From CAYRHS01 sp964424125 (GTDB taxonomy: Bacteria; Actinomycetota; Acidimicrobiia; IMCC26256; JAOSJL01): DNA of 26,220 nucleotides. The notes beneath the pieces are model-generated. The model made no database searches and was not told the origin of the DNA. It saw only the letters and a program-made list of their open reading frames with translations. Below are positions 8,005 through 16,780 of this stretch, piece after piece. The position numbers and the translations under genes were made by a program. The DNA lies in assembly GCA_964424125.1 (NCBI GenBank), contig CAYRHS010000024.1, forward strand, positions 1-26,220. Direction: 5' to 3'. The stretch's first letter is position 1. Each line of letters opens with the position of its first letter.

Positions 8005-9399
8005 TCACTGATCCGACCCGTCGACGCCCGAGCGGGCGACGGGTGCATGACGAGGCCACGGGCGGAGTGCCTCGAGCTGCCTGGCGAGCGAGAGGATGAC
8101 GGCCTCGCCACCCTCGGGTGCGATCAGCTGCACGGCGAGGGGGAGCCCCGAAGGATGGAGGCCCGCCGGTACGGACGCCGCGGGGTACCCGGCGAGGTTC
8201 CAGCGTCCGGTGAACGGCACGAACGAGCCCGCGCGGGCGTTGGCCAGGACCGAACGCCGGGACCAGCCCTCGGCGCGGATCGGGAGCTGCGCCAGCGTCG
8301 GCGTGATGAGCACGTCGAGATCGGCGAAGAACTCGTCGAGGAGCGCGCGCCATCGGTCGCGCTGCTCCGGTCGTACGAGACCCAGCCGGTCGACGAGGCG
8401 GCCGAAGCGCACCATGGTGCGCGTCCGGCGCTCCATCTCGCGGACGGGAAGACCCGCGGCAGCGTCGGCGATGCCCGCGCTGGTACGGACGGCCTGACCC
8501 ACGAGCGTCTGACGCTCCTTCGGGGGATCGGCGCGGGAGATCGCGTGGCCTTCCCGCCGGAGTGCCTCTGCGGTGTCGGTCACCGCGGACACCATCGCCG
8601 CATCGACCCCGTCTCCGCCCGCGGGCAACTCGACGGACCATCCGATGCGCAACGGCGCGGCCGGCGGTGCCGGTTCGGCGAGGTCGGGCCGGTCCGCCAT
8701 GACCGCCAACATCCGTGCGAGGTCGTCCACGGTCGTGGCGAGCGGGCCGTCGCAGGACAGCCCTCGCCACCCACCACCCTCCACCGCGCTCGGGACCACC
8801 CCGCGGCCGGGCTTCATGCCCACGAGCCCGCACGCGGCGGCGGGGATGCGGATCGATCCGCCGCCGTCGCTCCCGTGTGCGATGGGCACGAGCGCGGCCG
8901 CCACCGCGGCCGCACTACCCCCGGACGATCCACCCGGGGTCCGTTCGAGATCCCAGGGGTTGCGGCTGATCCCGAACGCGCTGTCCGTCCACGCCCAGAT
9001 GCAGAGCTCGGGGACCCGCGTCTTGCCGATGACGACGGCGCCGGCGGCCCGGAGCCGCCGGACCAGCTCGTGATCCGCCGGCGAGAGGGTCGTCGACGTG
9101 GCGAGTGATCCGTAGCGGAACGGCAACCCTTCGACCGCGATGCTGTCCTTGATCGCGACGGGGACCCCGGCCAAGGGGAGCTCGTCGAGGTCGTCGCGAC
9201 GTTCGAGCGCGCTCGCTTCGGCCAGGGCACGTTCGGCGCAGACGAGCTGGAACGCGCCCAGCGTCGCGTCGAGCGCGCCGATGTGCTCCAGCTGCGCGTG
9301 GACCAGCTCGACCGGCGAGATCCGGCGGGTGCGGACCGCGTCCGCGATCTCGGTGGCGCGTAGCCCGACGAGCGCTCGTGTCGACTGCGAGGCCCGCAC
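8005..9399 (-). CDS. Amidase signature family amidase (second copy)
   Basis: A 464-aa amidase with the full Ser-cisSer-Lys triad: Lys84 (GVPVAIKDS), cis-Ser158 (GGSSGGS) and nucleophile Ser182 (GSDGGGSIRIPAAACGLVGMKP). The GTG start at 9399 lies 3 nt after the stop of the CocE-type hydrolase gene, without a strong ribosome site of its own, so translational coupling is likely. It ends an operon of solute-binding lipoprotein, CocE-type hydrolase and amidase. The active-site block resembles the GatA/AmiC-like group, but no GatB or GatC is present and the context is catabolic. It is related to but well diverged from the amidase at 6199-7656; only the C-terminal WPRHAP and signature blocks are close. 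It converges on the small Cys-rich gene with a 12-nt gap. Substrate unknown. Confidence 0.9.
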   Translation of the reverse strand: MRASQSTRALVGLRATEIADAVRTRRISPVELVHAQLEHIGALDATLGAFQLVCAERALAEASALERRDDLDELPLAGVPVAIKDSIAVEGLPFRYGSLATSTTLSPADHELVRRLRAAGAVVIGKTRVPELCIWAWTDSAFGISRNPWDLERTPGGSSGGSAAAVAAALVPIAHGSDGGGSIRIPAAACGLVGMKPGRGVVPSAVEGGGWRGLSCDGPLATTVDDLARMLAVMADRPDLAEPAPPAAPLRIGWSVELPAGGDGVDAAMVSAVTDTAEALRREGHAISRADPPKERQTLVGQAVRTSAGIADAAAGLPVREMERRTRTMVRFGRLVDRLGLVRPEQRDRWRALLDEFFADLDVLITPTLAQLPIRAEGWSRRSVLANARAGSFVPFTGRWNLAGYPAASVPAGLHPSGLPLAVQLIAPEGGEAVILSLARQLEALRPWPRHAPVARSGVDGSDQ

Positions 9400-9402
9400 G
9401 TG

Positions 9403-11187
9403 TCACCGGTTGACCATGTCGGGGAGCACCGCCATCGCCGCGCTCAGACGCTCGGCGCCGAGGTCCTGCGCCGCGGGCTGCAGCGGGAGCACGAGCCGGG
9501 AGGGGTGCTCGGGGTCGTGGAGGATCGTCTGCGTCGCCACGACCCCGTCGGCGTCCTCGTGGATGGGATTTCCGGTGTTCATGTTGCGGGCGAGGTGCGG
9601 GAACGCCGACGACGTCACCTGGAGCCGGATCCGCTGCCCGGGCTCGAAGCGGTAGGCGGTCTGCCCGAGTCCGATGCTGAACTCGTACGGGTGCTCGGGC
9701 TCCATCAGCTCGGGTTGCTGCCAGCCGTTGCGCACGCGGGCACGGAGGTACCCGTCGGCCAGGTTCGTCGAGAGCCCGAAGCGGTCGACGACGCAGAGCT
9801 TCACGATCCAGTCCGTGTCCCGCGCGCTCGACGAGGCCCACAGGTGCAGCCGCACGTCACCTGCGAGCTCGAGTGGCTCGTCGAGCACGCCGGTCGTGTA
9901 CACGAGCAAGTCGGGACGTCGCTCCACCCGTGTCTGCTCGTAGGGACCGTTGACGACGGAGCCGCCCGTGTACATGACCCGGAAGCCCCACGCGGGAACG
10001 GGGTCCATCGGGTCGTAGCGATACGTGTCGGGGCGTTCGGTGGTCGCGGGCTCGTCCCGGCCCAGCCGACCGTCACCGTCGGCCGTGTTCGCGCCCCCGC
10101 CCGAATGCAGGTACCAGGACACGAACTCGGTGCCCGGGATCGGCCAGTCGTCGGCCGTCTTCCACACGTTGCTGCCCATCACGAAGTAGCGGACCACCGG
10201 GATGTCGACGTCCTCGCCGCGGAGATGGCGGGAGAAGAACTTCACGTGCGACTGCGGAACGCCGCCGCCCGCGGCCGAGCCCATCCCGCCGAGGCCGAGC
10301 TGGCCCACGAAGTCCAGCGCGTAGTTGTGGGTCCACGGTCCGATGAGCAGGCGGCTGCCTTCGCGCGCGACCTCCGTCGCGGCCTCCCTGCGCATCTGCT
10401 CGAACTCCTCGCTCCCGCCCGCGTTGTCGTACCAACCGAAGCACCAGAGCGCCGGCACTTCGAATTTGTCGAAGTTCCCGCCGATCTCGGTGTTGGCGTG
10501 AGCCAGCATCTCGTCGACCTGGGCGAACGACGGTGTCCCCGGCGTCTCGAGGTTCAACAGGTCCGAGAGCGGGAGCACGTCGGCCGTCGCGGCCGGGTCC
10601 ACGATCGCCTCGACCAGCTTCGCCATGTCGGAGAGCTCGGCCTCGCCGCTGGCCATCTTCTTCATGACGAGGTCGACGCCGAGACCCGCCATCCAGCCCA
10701 CCGTCATCGACTCGAGGGGCAAGCTGTGGCCCATCGCCCGCTCCGGCGCCATGCCGAGCAGCCACGGCGCGATGGCCTTCAAGGACTTCGGCTGCCCGGC
10801 CGCGGCCGCGAGCTGAGTCACACCGACGTACGACCCGCCCATCATGCCGACGTTCCCGTCGCACCAGGGCTCGGAGGCCACCCACTCGATGCAGTCCTCG
10901 CCGTCCTCGACGTTGGCGGCGTGGAGGTGCACGACGTCCCACTCGCCGTCCGACGCGTACCGGCCCCGGATGTCCTGGACGACCACGGCGAACCCGGCGT
11001 CGCACGCGGTCAGCGGGGGCAAGTAGCGGTTCGTCTGCGCGGTGTTGCGCTTCTCGTAGGGCGTGCGCATGACGATCGCCGGCACCTTGGCCTCGATCTC
11101 GGGCCGGTACACGTCGGCGCGCAGCACCACGCCGTCGCGGGTCTTCATCTCGACGTTGCGGTCGATGCGGATGCTGTGGCTGCTCAT
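9403..11187 (-). CDS. CocE/NonD family (X-Pro dipeptidyl-peptidase S15-like) hydrolase
   Basis: A 594-aa serine hydrolase of the CocE/PepX family, acting on esters or amides, for example acyl esters, glutaryl-amides or Pro-peptides. The first part is an alpha/beta hydrolase: RTPYEK with the oxyanion Tyr44, QDIRGRYASDGEW (71-83), nucleophile Ser119 in GGSYVG, Asp254 in GWYDN and His287 in GPWTH. The last 220 residues form the jelly-roll C-terminal domain with the usual ending region of SSAFPHLARNMNTG. ATG 11187 is preceded by GAGGGA at good distance. There is no signal peptide, so it is cytoplasmic. It sits 46 nt after the solute-binding lipoprotein gene and 3 nt before the amidase gene, which suggests uptake and two-step hydrolysis of one kind of compound. 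Substrate unknown. Confidence 0.92.
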   Translation of the reverse strand: MSSHSIRIDRNVEMKTRDGVVLRADVYRPEIEAKVPAIVMRTPYEKRNTAQTNRYLPPLTACDAGFAVVVQDIRGRYASDGEWDVVHLHAANVEDGEDCIEWVASEPWCDGNVGMMGGSYVGVTQLAAAAGQPKSLKAIAPWLLGMAPERAMGHSLPLESMTVGWMAGLGVDLVMKKMASGEAELSDMAKLVEAIVDPAATADVLPLSDLLNLETPGTPSFAQVDEMLAHANTEIGGNFDKFEVPALWCFGWYDNAGGSEEFEQMRREAATEVAREGSRLLIGPWTHNYALDFVGQLGLGGMGSAAGGGVPQSHVKFFSRHLRGEDVDIPVVRYFVMGSNVWKTADDWPIPGTEFVSWYLHSGGGANTADGDGRLGRDEPATTERPDTYRYDPMDPVPAWGFRVMYTGGSVVNGPYEQTRVERRPDLLVYTTGVLDEPLELAGDVRLHLWASSSARDTDWIVKLCVVDRFGLSTNLADGYLRARVRNGWQQPELMEPEHPYEFSIGLGQTAYRFEPGQRIRLQVTSSAFPHLARNMNTGNPIHEDADGVVATQTILHDPEHPSRLVLPLQPAAQDLGAERLSAAMAVLPDMVNR

Positions 11188-11233
11188 GTCTTCCCTCGCG
11201 GTTCCGGGGCCTGCCCGGCGACCGGTCCCCTAC

Positions 11234-12514
11234 TCACGAATCCTCCTCGCTGGTGAACGATTCCGGCAACGGCGCGGTCGGGCAGTCCTCACCGGTGAAG
11301 GCGTTGATGAACGAGTCCCAGATCGGCGTGGCCTCGAAGACGTCACCCGAGACCGTGAGCTCGAAGGCGATCTCGCACGGGTTGAAGATGCGTGGGATCC
11401 CTCCGGCCTGGCTCCCCTCGGCGAACTGGATCGGCGGCAGCAGTCCGGTATCGAGGTTCTTGACCGTCGGCAACTTCTCCCACAGGGCTTCGTGGGTGAG
11501 CTCGCCGTCGATCTGGTCCGCCAGCATCTGCACGACGATCGTCGACGCGTACGACAACGAGTTGCCCGGGTCGAAGCCGGCCGCATCCATGTCCTCGGCG
11601 AGGGTCTTCATCGCCTCGGTGTCGGTGCCGACGGGGTACAGCGTGCCCGAGGTGATCAGGCCGTTGGCCGCGTCGCCGAGGGCGTCGATGACCGCTCCTT
11701 GCTCGGTCGCGATCACCGCCAGGGCGACGTCCGGCTCGTTCTGACGCGCGGAGATGACGAAGTTCGTCGCGTCCTGGGCCGCCATCCCGACGACGACCGC
11801 GTCCACGTCGCCTTCGGTCGCGGCGGCGACGAAGCTCGCCATGTCCGGGGCGCCCTCTGGCACGGGCACGTCGCGCACGAGCTCGAGGCCGACCGTCTCG
11901 AGCGCACTGTTCGAGAAGCTCGAGAGCGCTGCGGCTTCTGCGAGGTCGATACGAGCCAGCGCGATCTTCGTGTGCCCCTGCTCGGCCAGAGCCACGGGCA
12001 GGGTGCCGAACGTCGACACCGCGCCCCCGGTGATCGGGAAGGAGGCCTCGGAGGTGAAGTCCGCGGCCGTCGCGGGGTTCAAGCCGATGGAGGGGATCTG
12101 ATTCTCCGCCATCAACGGCAGGAACTCACCCGAGTGGATGGAGAAGTTCCCGACGAGCGCCACCACCTGTTCGGAGACGGCCTGGCGCCCGCACTCGGCC
12201 GCAGTGTTGGGGTCGTTGCCCGTGTCGCATTCGATCACCTCGACCGGGCGACCGTCGATCCCACCCCGGCAGTTGATGCCGTCTGCCGCGGCCAGCGCTC
12301 CCATCGACTGCGCCGGCTGCGCCACGCCCGCGGATCCCTCGAAGATCACCATGAGCTTGACCGGCTCGCCGGTCGGCTCGGGCTCGCAGTCGCGCTCCGC
12401 CTGCGCCCCGCCGTCGTCACCGGCCGAGTCGCCGGAGTCGTCGCCGCACGCGACCGCCACCAACGCGACGACGCCCACGAGCGCCAACAACCGTACCCAG
12501 CGGGATCGATACAT
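11234..12514 (-). CDS. Branched-chain-amino-acid-type ABC solute-binding lipoprotein (paralogue)
   Basis: A 426-aa type I periplasmic-binding-fold lipoprotein. The N-terminus MYRSRW, a hydrophobic core and lipobox VAVAC with Cys23 are followed by an Asp/Gly/Ser linker. AGGAGG is 7 nt before the ATG. It shares order and sequence with the protein at 923-2209, including GGIDGRPVEVIECDTGNDP, QIPSIG, DATNFVISARQNEPD and PRIFNPC. Both are therefore from one duplicated family. As in the other copy, there are no permease or ATPase genes alongside; instead a CocE-type hydrolase and an amidase follow. The gene directly upstream on the same strand encodes apolipoprotein N-acyltransferase. It probably captures an amide-type or amino acid-type nutrient outside the membrane; the ligand cannot be named. 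Confidence 0.9.
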   Translation of the reverse strand: MYRSRWVRLLALVGVVALVAVACGDDSGDSAGDDGGAQAERDCEPEPTGEPVKLMVIFEGSAGVAQPAQSMGALAAADGINCRGGIDGRPVEVIECDTGNDPNTAAECGRQAVSEQVVALVGNFSIHSGEFLPLMAENQIPSIGLNPATAADFTSEASFPITGGAVSTFGTLPVALAEQGHTKIALARIDLAEAAALSSFSNSALETVGLELVRDVPVPEGAPDMASFVAAATEGDVDAVVVGMAAQDATNFVISARQNEPDVALAVIATEQGAVIDALGDAANGLITSGTLYPVGTDTEAMKTLAEDMDAAGFDPGNSLSYASTIVVQMLADQIDGELTHEALWEKLPTVKNLDTGLLPPIQFAEGSQAGGIPRIFNPCEIAFELTVSGDVFEATPIWDSFINAFTGEDCPTAPLPESFTSEEDS

Positions 12515-12533
12515 CTCTTCGCCTCCTCAGCAA

Positions 12534-12553
12534 GGCCGCCCCGTCGGGCGGCT
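12534..12553 (-). terminator. GC-rich hairpin between lnt and the lipoprotein gene
   Basis: GCCGCCC (12535-12541), loop CGTC, and GGGCGGC (12546-12552) form a perfect 7-bp stem, with one extra G-U pair possible. It lies 12 nt after the lnt stop and just before the ribosome site of the lipoprotein gene. No U-tract follows on the minus strand, so it may be a weak terminator, an attenuator or an RNA-processing/stability element rather than a strong end of transcription. Confidence 0.45.
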
Positions 12554-12564
12554 CCTTCTTCGCG

Positions 12565-14112
12565 CTACGCCTCCGCCCGTCGGCTCCGGCGCCGGACGAG
12601 GAGCCCGTAGCCGGCGAAGCCGAGCATGCCGACGAGGGCCACCCAGCCGACCCAGTCGCCGAGCGAGACGTACACCGACTTCCCGGACCCGAGCGGGACG
12701 TCCGCCACGAGCGTCGCCTGCACGCGGCCGCTCGGGTTGGCCGTGTGCTCCACGATGCGACCCCACGGGTCGACGATGGCGGAGTCGAAGCGCGAGTCGG
12801 CCTTCACCGTGGGCACCCGGTTCTCGATGGAGCGGAACACCAGGTGCGTGTAGTGGGTGTCGGCGATCGCGGTGACGTCCGAGGACGGCGCCGCGATGAT
12901 GCGGGCGCCGTTGCGGGTCATGTTCCGGGCCGTGTCCGTGAAGTCGAGGTCGTAGCAGATGACGGTACCCACCGGCCCCACCGACGTCTCGTGGACCGGG
13001 TAGGTCCCGCCGGTGTCGCTGTAGTCACCGGCGAAGGTCCCGGGGTGGTCCTTGCCGAAGGTCTCCGAGAAGTCGCCCTCGGGGGTGAGCAGGACGAGCT
13101 CGTTGATCTGTAGGCCGTCGGCGTTGTCGTATCCGCCGTAGCCGATGACGACGTTCGCACCCGTCTCCCGGGTCAGCGCCTGCAGCTCCCGGGTGCGTTC
13201 CGCCTGCGGGTCGAGGCGCAACCCTTTCTCCGACCACACGACGAGCTCGGCGCCCTCGGCCGCGGCGTCACGGGTCTGCTCGAGGTCGCGTTCGTATCGC
13301 AGCTCCCGATCGGCGTCGCCGTCGATCACGACGCCGGTCTGCACGGCCGCGACCCGGACGGTCTCGTCGCCGTCACCGGGTGAGTCGAGCAGCGCGACCG
13401 AGAGCAGTCCCCATGCCAGCAACGCAGTACCTGCGCCCGCAGCGCCGACCCGCGCGATGCGCCACGTGGTCGCGTCGCGATCCCGACGGCGATCGAGCGC
13501 GCCGATGACCAGGAGCGCCACCGCCCAGTTCACGACGAGCAGGAGCAGTTCCAGGCCGTAGACGCCGAAGACGCTGACCGGCTGGAGGAACGACGGGATG
13601 TGGTAGAGCGCGTAGACGGGGTTCGCCCAGGTGCCTCCCGAGACCGAGACCGGGCTGCTCGCCCGCAACCAGTCGAGCGCGACCCACGCGAGTGGGGTGC
13701 TGAGGACGAACCAGCGGTACCCGGTGCGCTCGTGGAACCGACGGCTCCCCCACGCGAGCGCGGTGACAATGAGCGCGACGTAGAGCGGAAAGAGCTGGAA
13801 GACGATCGCGACCGAGTCCTGCTCGAGCCCCATCGACAGCTGTCCGGAGAAGTAGGCGCCCACGCCGAGGCCGACCACGACCCCCGACCACCGCGTGGGT
13901 GCGACCCGGTGCTGGGCCACGACCATGGGCACGAACGCCACGAAGATCAGCGGCCAGGCGCCGAACGGAGGGAAGGCCAACGTCGCCAGCAGGCCCGAGC
14001 ACAGGGCGAGTGCGAGGGCGAAGACGATTCGCAGCGGCGATGGTGGCAGGGCGACCCCGCTCCGGGGAGTGGCCTGCGGGACCCGCGCCCCTCTGGTCTC
14101 GGTGACCGCCAT
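12565..14112 (-). CDS. lnt: Apolipoprotein N-acyltransferase (Lnt-like)
   Basis: A 515-aa membrane protein that would add the third acyl chain to lipoproteins at the outer face of the membrane. About six hydrophobic segments lie in residues 28-245, a nitrilase-fold domain runs from about 250 to 475, and one helix (about 483-505) is at the C-terminus. The catalytic triad is present as Glu295 (WSEKGL), Lys354 (FGKDHPG) and Cys386 (ICYDLDF). The WSEKGL form differs from the common WPE motif, so this is a divergent branch and could be a related nitrilase-type acyltransferase. The ATG at 14112 follows GGGGGAGG closely; no other start is possible in frame. It shares a divergent, operator-containing promoter region with the MFS gene and precedes a lipoprotein gene by 50 nt, with a hairpin in between. 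Confidence 0.82.
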   Translation of the reverse strand: MAVTETRGARVPQATPRSGVALPPSPLRIVFALALALCSGLLATLAFPPFGAWPLIFVAFVPMVVAQHRVAPTRWSGVVVGLGVGAYFSGQLSMGLEQDSVAIVFQLFPLYVALIVTALAWGSRRFHERTGYRWFVLSTPLAWVALDWLRASSPVSVSGGTWANPVYALYHIPSFLQPVSVFGVYGLELLLLVVNWAVALLVIGALDRRRDRDATTWRIARVGAAGAGTALLAWGLLSVALLDSPGDGDETVRVAAVQTGVVIDGDADRELRYERDLEQTRDAAAEGAELVVWSEKGLRLDPQAERTRELQALTRETGANVVIGYGGYDNADGLQINELVLLTPEGDFSETFGKDHPGTFAGDYSDTGGTYPVHETSVGPVGTVICYDLDFTDTARNMTRNGARIIAAPSSDVTAIADTHYTHLVFRSIENRVPTVKADSRFDSAIVDPWGRIVEHTANPSGRVQATLVADVPLGSGKSVYVSLGDWVGWVALVGMLGFAGYGLLVRRRSRRAEA

Positions 14113-14146
14113 CGCCTCCCCCGGGGTCGTGACGGCTGGCTCCTCG

Positions 14147-14166
14147 TAACGTTAGCGATCGTTCAC
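14147..14166. promoter_or_regulatory. Divergent promoter with operator-like 16-mer (site 3)
   Basis: GTTAGCGATCGTTCAC at 14151-14166 is identical, inverted, to site 2. It overlaps the palindrome TAACGTTA (14147-14154), which supplies a TAACGT -10 hexamer on both strands: minus for lnt (start 14112) and plus for the MFS gene (start 14235). One bound regulator could thus control both genes. Confidence 0.65.
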
Positions 14167-14224
14167 TCGGCCGTCGACCGGCGCCGGCTCCTGCCGTCGG
14201 CCAAAGAGCGAGAGGCGTCGCAAC

Positions 14225-14229
14225 GGAGG
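14225..14229 (+). promoter_or_regulatory. Ribosome binding site GGAGG deciding a TTG start
   Basis: GGAGG (continuing as GGAGGTGA) is 5 nt before TTG 14235. The earlier GTG at 14229 overlaps this site and cannot be the start. Confidence 0.7.
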
Positions 14230-14234
14230 TGACA

Positions 14235-15707
14235 TTGAGCGGAACGAGCGAAGGCGACCGGCTCCAACATCGAGTCGACACCCTGCGCGCGCGGCTTCCC
14301 CGCTACCCGATGACGTTGCTCTACGTCGTCATGGCCGTGGGTGCGATCGACTTCGCCGACCGGGCGGTCCTCGCGGTCGTCTTCGAGGATGTCAAGACGG
14401 CGTTCGGCGTAAGCGACACCGCGCTGGGTTCGCTCGTCGCCGCGTACACGGTCCTGGCCACACTGTCGGTGATCCCCTGCGGGATCCTCGCCGACCGCTG
14501 GCGGCGGACCTGGCTCATCGCCATCGGCTTCGTCCCGTGGACGCTGGCGATGCTGTGGCAGGGCGCCGCGACCTCGTTCGCGATGCTCTTCGCGGCGCGC
14601 ATGTTCCTCGGGTCGATCGAAGCTACCAACGGCCCGAGCTCGCTCTCGCTCGTGGGTGACTGGTACCCGGTGGAAAGCCGGAGCCGCGTCATGGGCCAGT
14701 GGCGGATGTTCGAGCTGCTCGGCACCGCGGCCGGCTTCGGGATCGCGGGCGTCATCGCCACCGCCTGGGGCTGGCGGGCACCGTTCTTCGTCTTCGGCGG
14801 TCTCGGAATCTTGTGCGCCGCGCTCGTCCTGCGCGTCCTGCGGGAGCCCGAACGCGGCCTCCAGGACGCGCTGTATCGTGCCGAACAGCGCCTCGCCCGA
14901 GACCCGGGGGCAACGGTCCGGGAACCGGACGCCCGCCGCATCGACGAGACGCTGCCGATTCCCGAGGGGCCGAGCCTCGCCGACGAGGTGGCCGGGACCA
15001 CGCTCGACTACCGAACGGCGTCGTGGCGTGACGCGGCCCGTCGCATCGCCCGCACACCCACGGCATGGGTCATGGCCACCGCCGCCTCGGTGGGTCTGTT
15101 CGCGTCGACCGGCCTTGCCGCCTGGGTCACGACCTTCTTCCGCCGGTTCCACGACATGAACGCGGCGGAGGCCGGCGGGACCGCGGTCCTCTTCGGGATC
15201 GCGTCCCTCGCGGGAATCCTTGTGGGAGCCCGGATCGGTGACCGGCTGCTCGCCCGGGGCAACCCCACCGGCAGGGTCAAGCTCGCCGCGGCGTGCTACG
15301 CGGCTGGCTTCGCGGTCGCGATGCCCGGCTTCGCGACCGGGAGCACCCCGCTGGCGATCGGGCTCCTGGTCGTGGGTGGGTTCCTCCTGTCGATCCCCAT
15401 CGCGCCGCTGTGGGCCATGTGGCTCGACATCATCGTCCCGCAGCTTCGCGGCCGGGCGGACGCGTTCTTCTCCATCTTGCGCGTGATCGCGATCTCCACC
15501 GCGCCGCTCGTCATCGGCGCCATCTCGGACGCCGCCGACCTGCGGGTCGCGTTCCTCGTTGCGCTCCCGGTGGTGCTCGCCAACGCCGCGATCATCCTGC
15601 TCGCGCTCCGTTCCTATCCCCGTGACGCAGCGTGGGCGCGAGCCGACGCCCTGGCCCAGTTCGAGCTTGAGGAGGCGGACCCGGCCGCCGATCAGTCGAA
15701 GGCGTGA
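14235..15707 (+). CDS. Major facilitator superfamily transporter (spinster-like)
   Basis: A 490-aa inner-membrane carrier with about 12 hydrophobic segments in two halves, separated by a hydrophilic loop of about 80 residues (near 215-280). The first half has FADRAVLAVVFEDVK and LADRWRR, an MFS motif-A-like loop, then a GSIEATNGPSSLSLVGDWYP segment typical of the Spinster/ACS-like branch. The start is TTG 14235, because GGAGG lies exactly 5 nt upstream. It is divergent from lnt and shares operator site 3. The end overlaps the 3' end of the convergent C45 gene by 16 bp. Members of this branch move organic acids, sugars or lipids; here it may import a compound degraded by the neighbouring enzymes, but the substrate cannot be inferred. 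Confidence 0.88.
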   Translation: MSGTSEGDRLQHRVDTLRARLPRYPMTLLYVVMAVGAIDFADRAVLAVVFEDVKTAFGVSDTALGSLVAAYTVLATLSVIPCGILADRWRRTWLIAIGFVPWTLAMLWQGAATSFAMLFAARMFLGSIEATNGPSSLSLVGDWYPVESRSRVMGQWRMFELLGTAAGFGIAGVIATAWGWRAPFFVFGGLGILCAALVLRVLREPERGLQDALYRAEQRLARDPGATVREPDARRIDETLPIPEGPSLADEVAGTTLDYRTASWRDAARRIARTPTAWVMATAASVGLFASTGLAAWVTTFFRRFHDMNAAEAGGTAVLFGIASLAGILVGARIGDRLLARGNPTGRVKLAAACYAAGFAVAMPGFATGSTPLAIGLLVVGGFLLSIPIAPLWAMWLDIIVPQLRGRADAFFSILRVIAISTAPLVIGAISDAADLRVAFLVALPVVLANAAIILLALRSYPRDAAWARADALAQFELEEADPAADQSKA

Positions 15708-16780
15708 GCGGTGAAGGGTGTGTGGGCGGGCGGACCGGGGGCGAGGTGGAGCACGGGCTCCTTCCCCAGCTCCATCACCACCGAGCCGAAGGTCATGAAG
15801 CCGCCCTCACGCGACGGCGCTCGGCTGAGCGGAACCGTCCGGTCGCCGAAGACGGCGCGGAGCTTGCGAACGTCGAGGGCGCCGTCGTGCCCGAGGAGCT
15901 CCCGGGCGAGCAGCTCGAAGCGAGCGTGCGTGGTGGAGCCCGGCAAGGCTCCCGCGGGCAGATCGAGGTCCGACACCAGGTCGGCGCTCGCGAGGGCATG
16001 ATTGGTGTGGACCGCGCGCGTGGGCGTGGGGCGGTACTCGCTCGCGCCGCCGGCCGAGCACTCGAGATCCACGATCCCCTCCGGGGTGCCCACGAGGTAG
16101 TTCTGGCCCGACGCATGTGGGACGCGGCGCAGGTAGGCGTCGGCCTCGGCCAGCTCGCGGCAACGGAGCAGTCCCCGGATCGCGAACGCCACCGGCAGGC
16201 CACGCGCATCCGGCGTGAGCTCGCGGAGCGTGTTGACGCACACGCCGAGGCCGGACCGGTTGCAGCCGTCGAGCGCGACGAGCCCCGCGGCGGTGAAGAC
16301 GAGCGCGTCCGGCTCACCGGCAGAGGACTCGATCCGGAGCAGCGTCTGCGTCCCGTCCCGGAACGACTCCATGTCCATGTTCTGGCCGACGACCGTGGGA
16401 GCTCCCGAGGTCCCCACGGCACCCGCGGTCGAGCACTGCTCCGCGGCCCGTGGCTGCTGCGTCCGCCGATCGCGGAACCACCACTCCTCGTCCGCGAGCT
16501 GGTATGCGAGGCACTCCTCGAATTCGAGACCCGCGCCCTGCGCGATCCCCCGGACCTCGTCGAGCATTCCCGGCGTGTGGGCGTCGATCGCCGAGGGGAA
16601 GTCGGTGACGGCGAGGAAGTCGCGGAGGTACCCGTCGACGTCGGAGCCGACAGCACTCGCGAGCTCGTCCCGCCATCGCTCGCGTGCACCCCGGATCTGG
16701 ACGCGCAGCTCTTCACCGTGGGCGCGCCCGCGCGCGAGGGCGTCGCCCTCGAGGGTCACCTCGAACAGCCGCGCCGTCAC
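15692..16780 (-). CDS. C45 family acyltransferase/peptidase (penicillin acyltransferase-like Ntn hydrolase)
   Basis: A 362-aa protein of the C45 group (acyl-CoA:6-aminopenicillanate acyltransferase-like). These enzymes mature by self-cleavage before a Cys that then acts as the N-terminal nucleophile, and they cleave or transfer acyl amides. The N-terminal part has the usual ARGRAHGEELR (16-26) and helical pro-region. The predicted nucleophile is Cys116 in AEQCSTAG, followed by VVGQNMDMES (131-138 region), which is typical of the active-site strand pair. The residue before Cys is Gln rather than the Gly of classical penicillin acyltransferase. GTG at 16780 overlaps the aldehyde dehydrogenase stop in a GTGA arrangement, so translation is coupled. 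The 3' end overlaps that of the MFS gene. It may act on N-acyl amines or amino acids; substrate unknown. Confidence 0.85.
   Translation of the reverse strand: MTARLFEVTLEGDALARGRAHGEELRVQIRGARERWRDELASAVGSDVDGYLRDFLAVTDFPSAIDAHTPGMLDEVRGIAQGAGLEFEECLAYQLADEEWWFRDRRTQQPRAAEQCSTAGAVGTSGAPTVVGQNMDMESFRDGTQTLLRIESSAGEPDALVFTAAGLVALDGCNRSGLGVCVNTLRELTPDARGLPVAFAIRGLLRCRELAEADAYLRRVPHASGQNYLVGTPEGIVDLECSAGGASEYRPTPTRAVHTNHALASADLVSDLDLPAGALPGSTTHARFELLARELLGHDGALDVRKLRAVFGDRTVPLSRAPSREGGFMTFGSVVMELGKEPVLHLAPGPPAHTPFTAHAFD

Noticed and set aside
9400..11256. Long open frame on the plus strand opposite the CocE-type hydrolase
   Set aside because: Low-complexity His/Arg/Val-rich translation without motifs; the opposite strand holds a complete serine hydrolase with catalytic triad.
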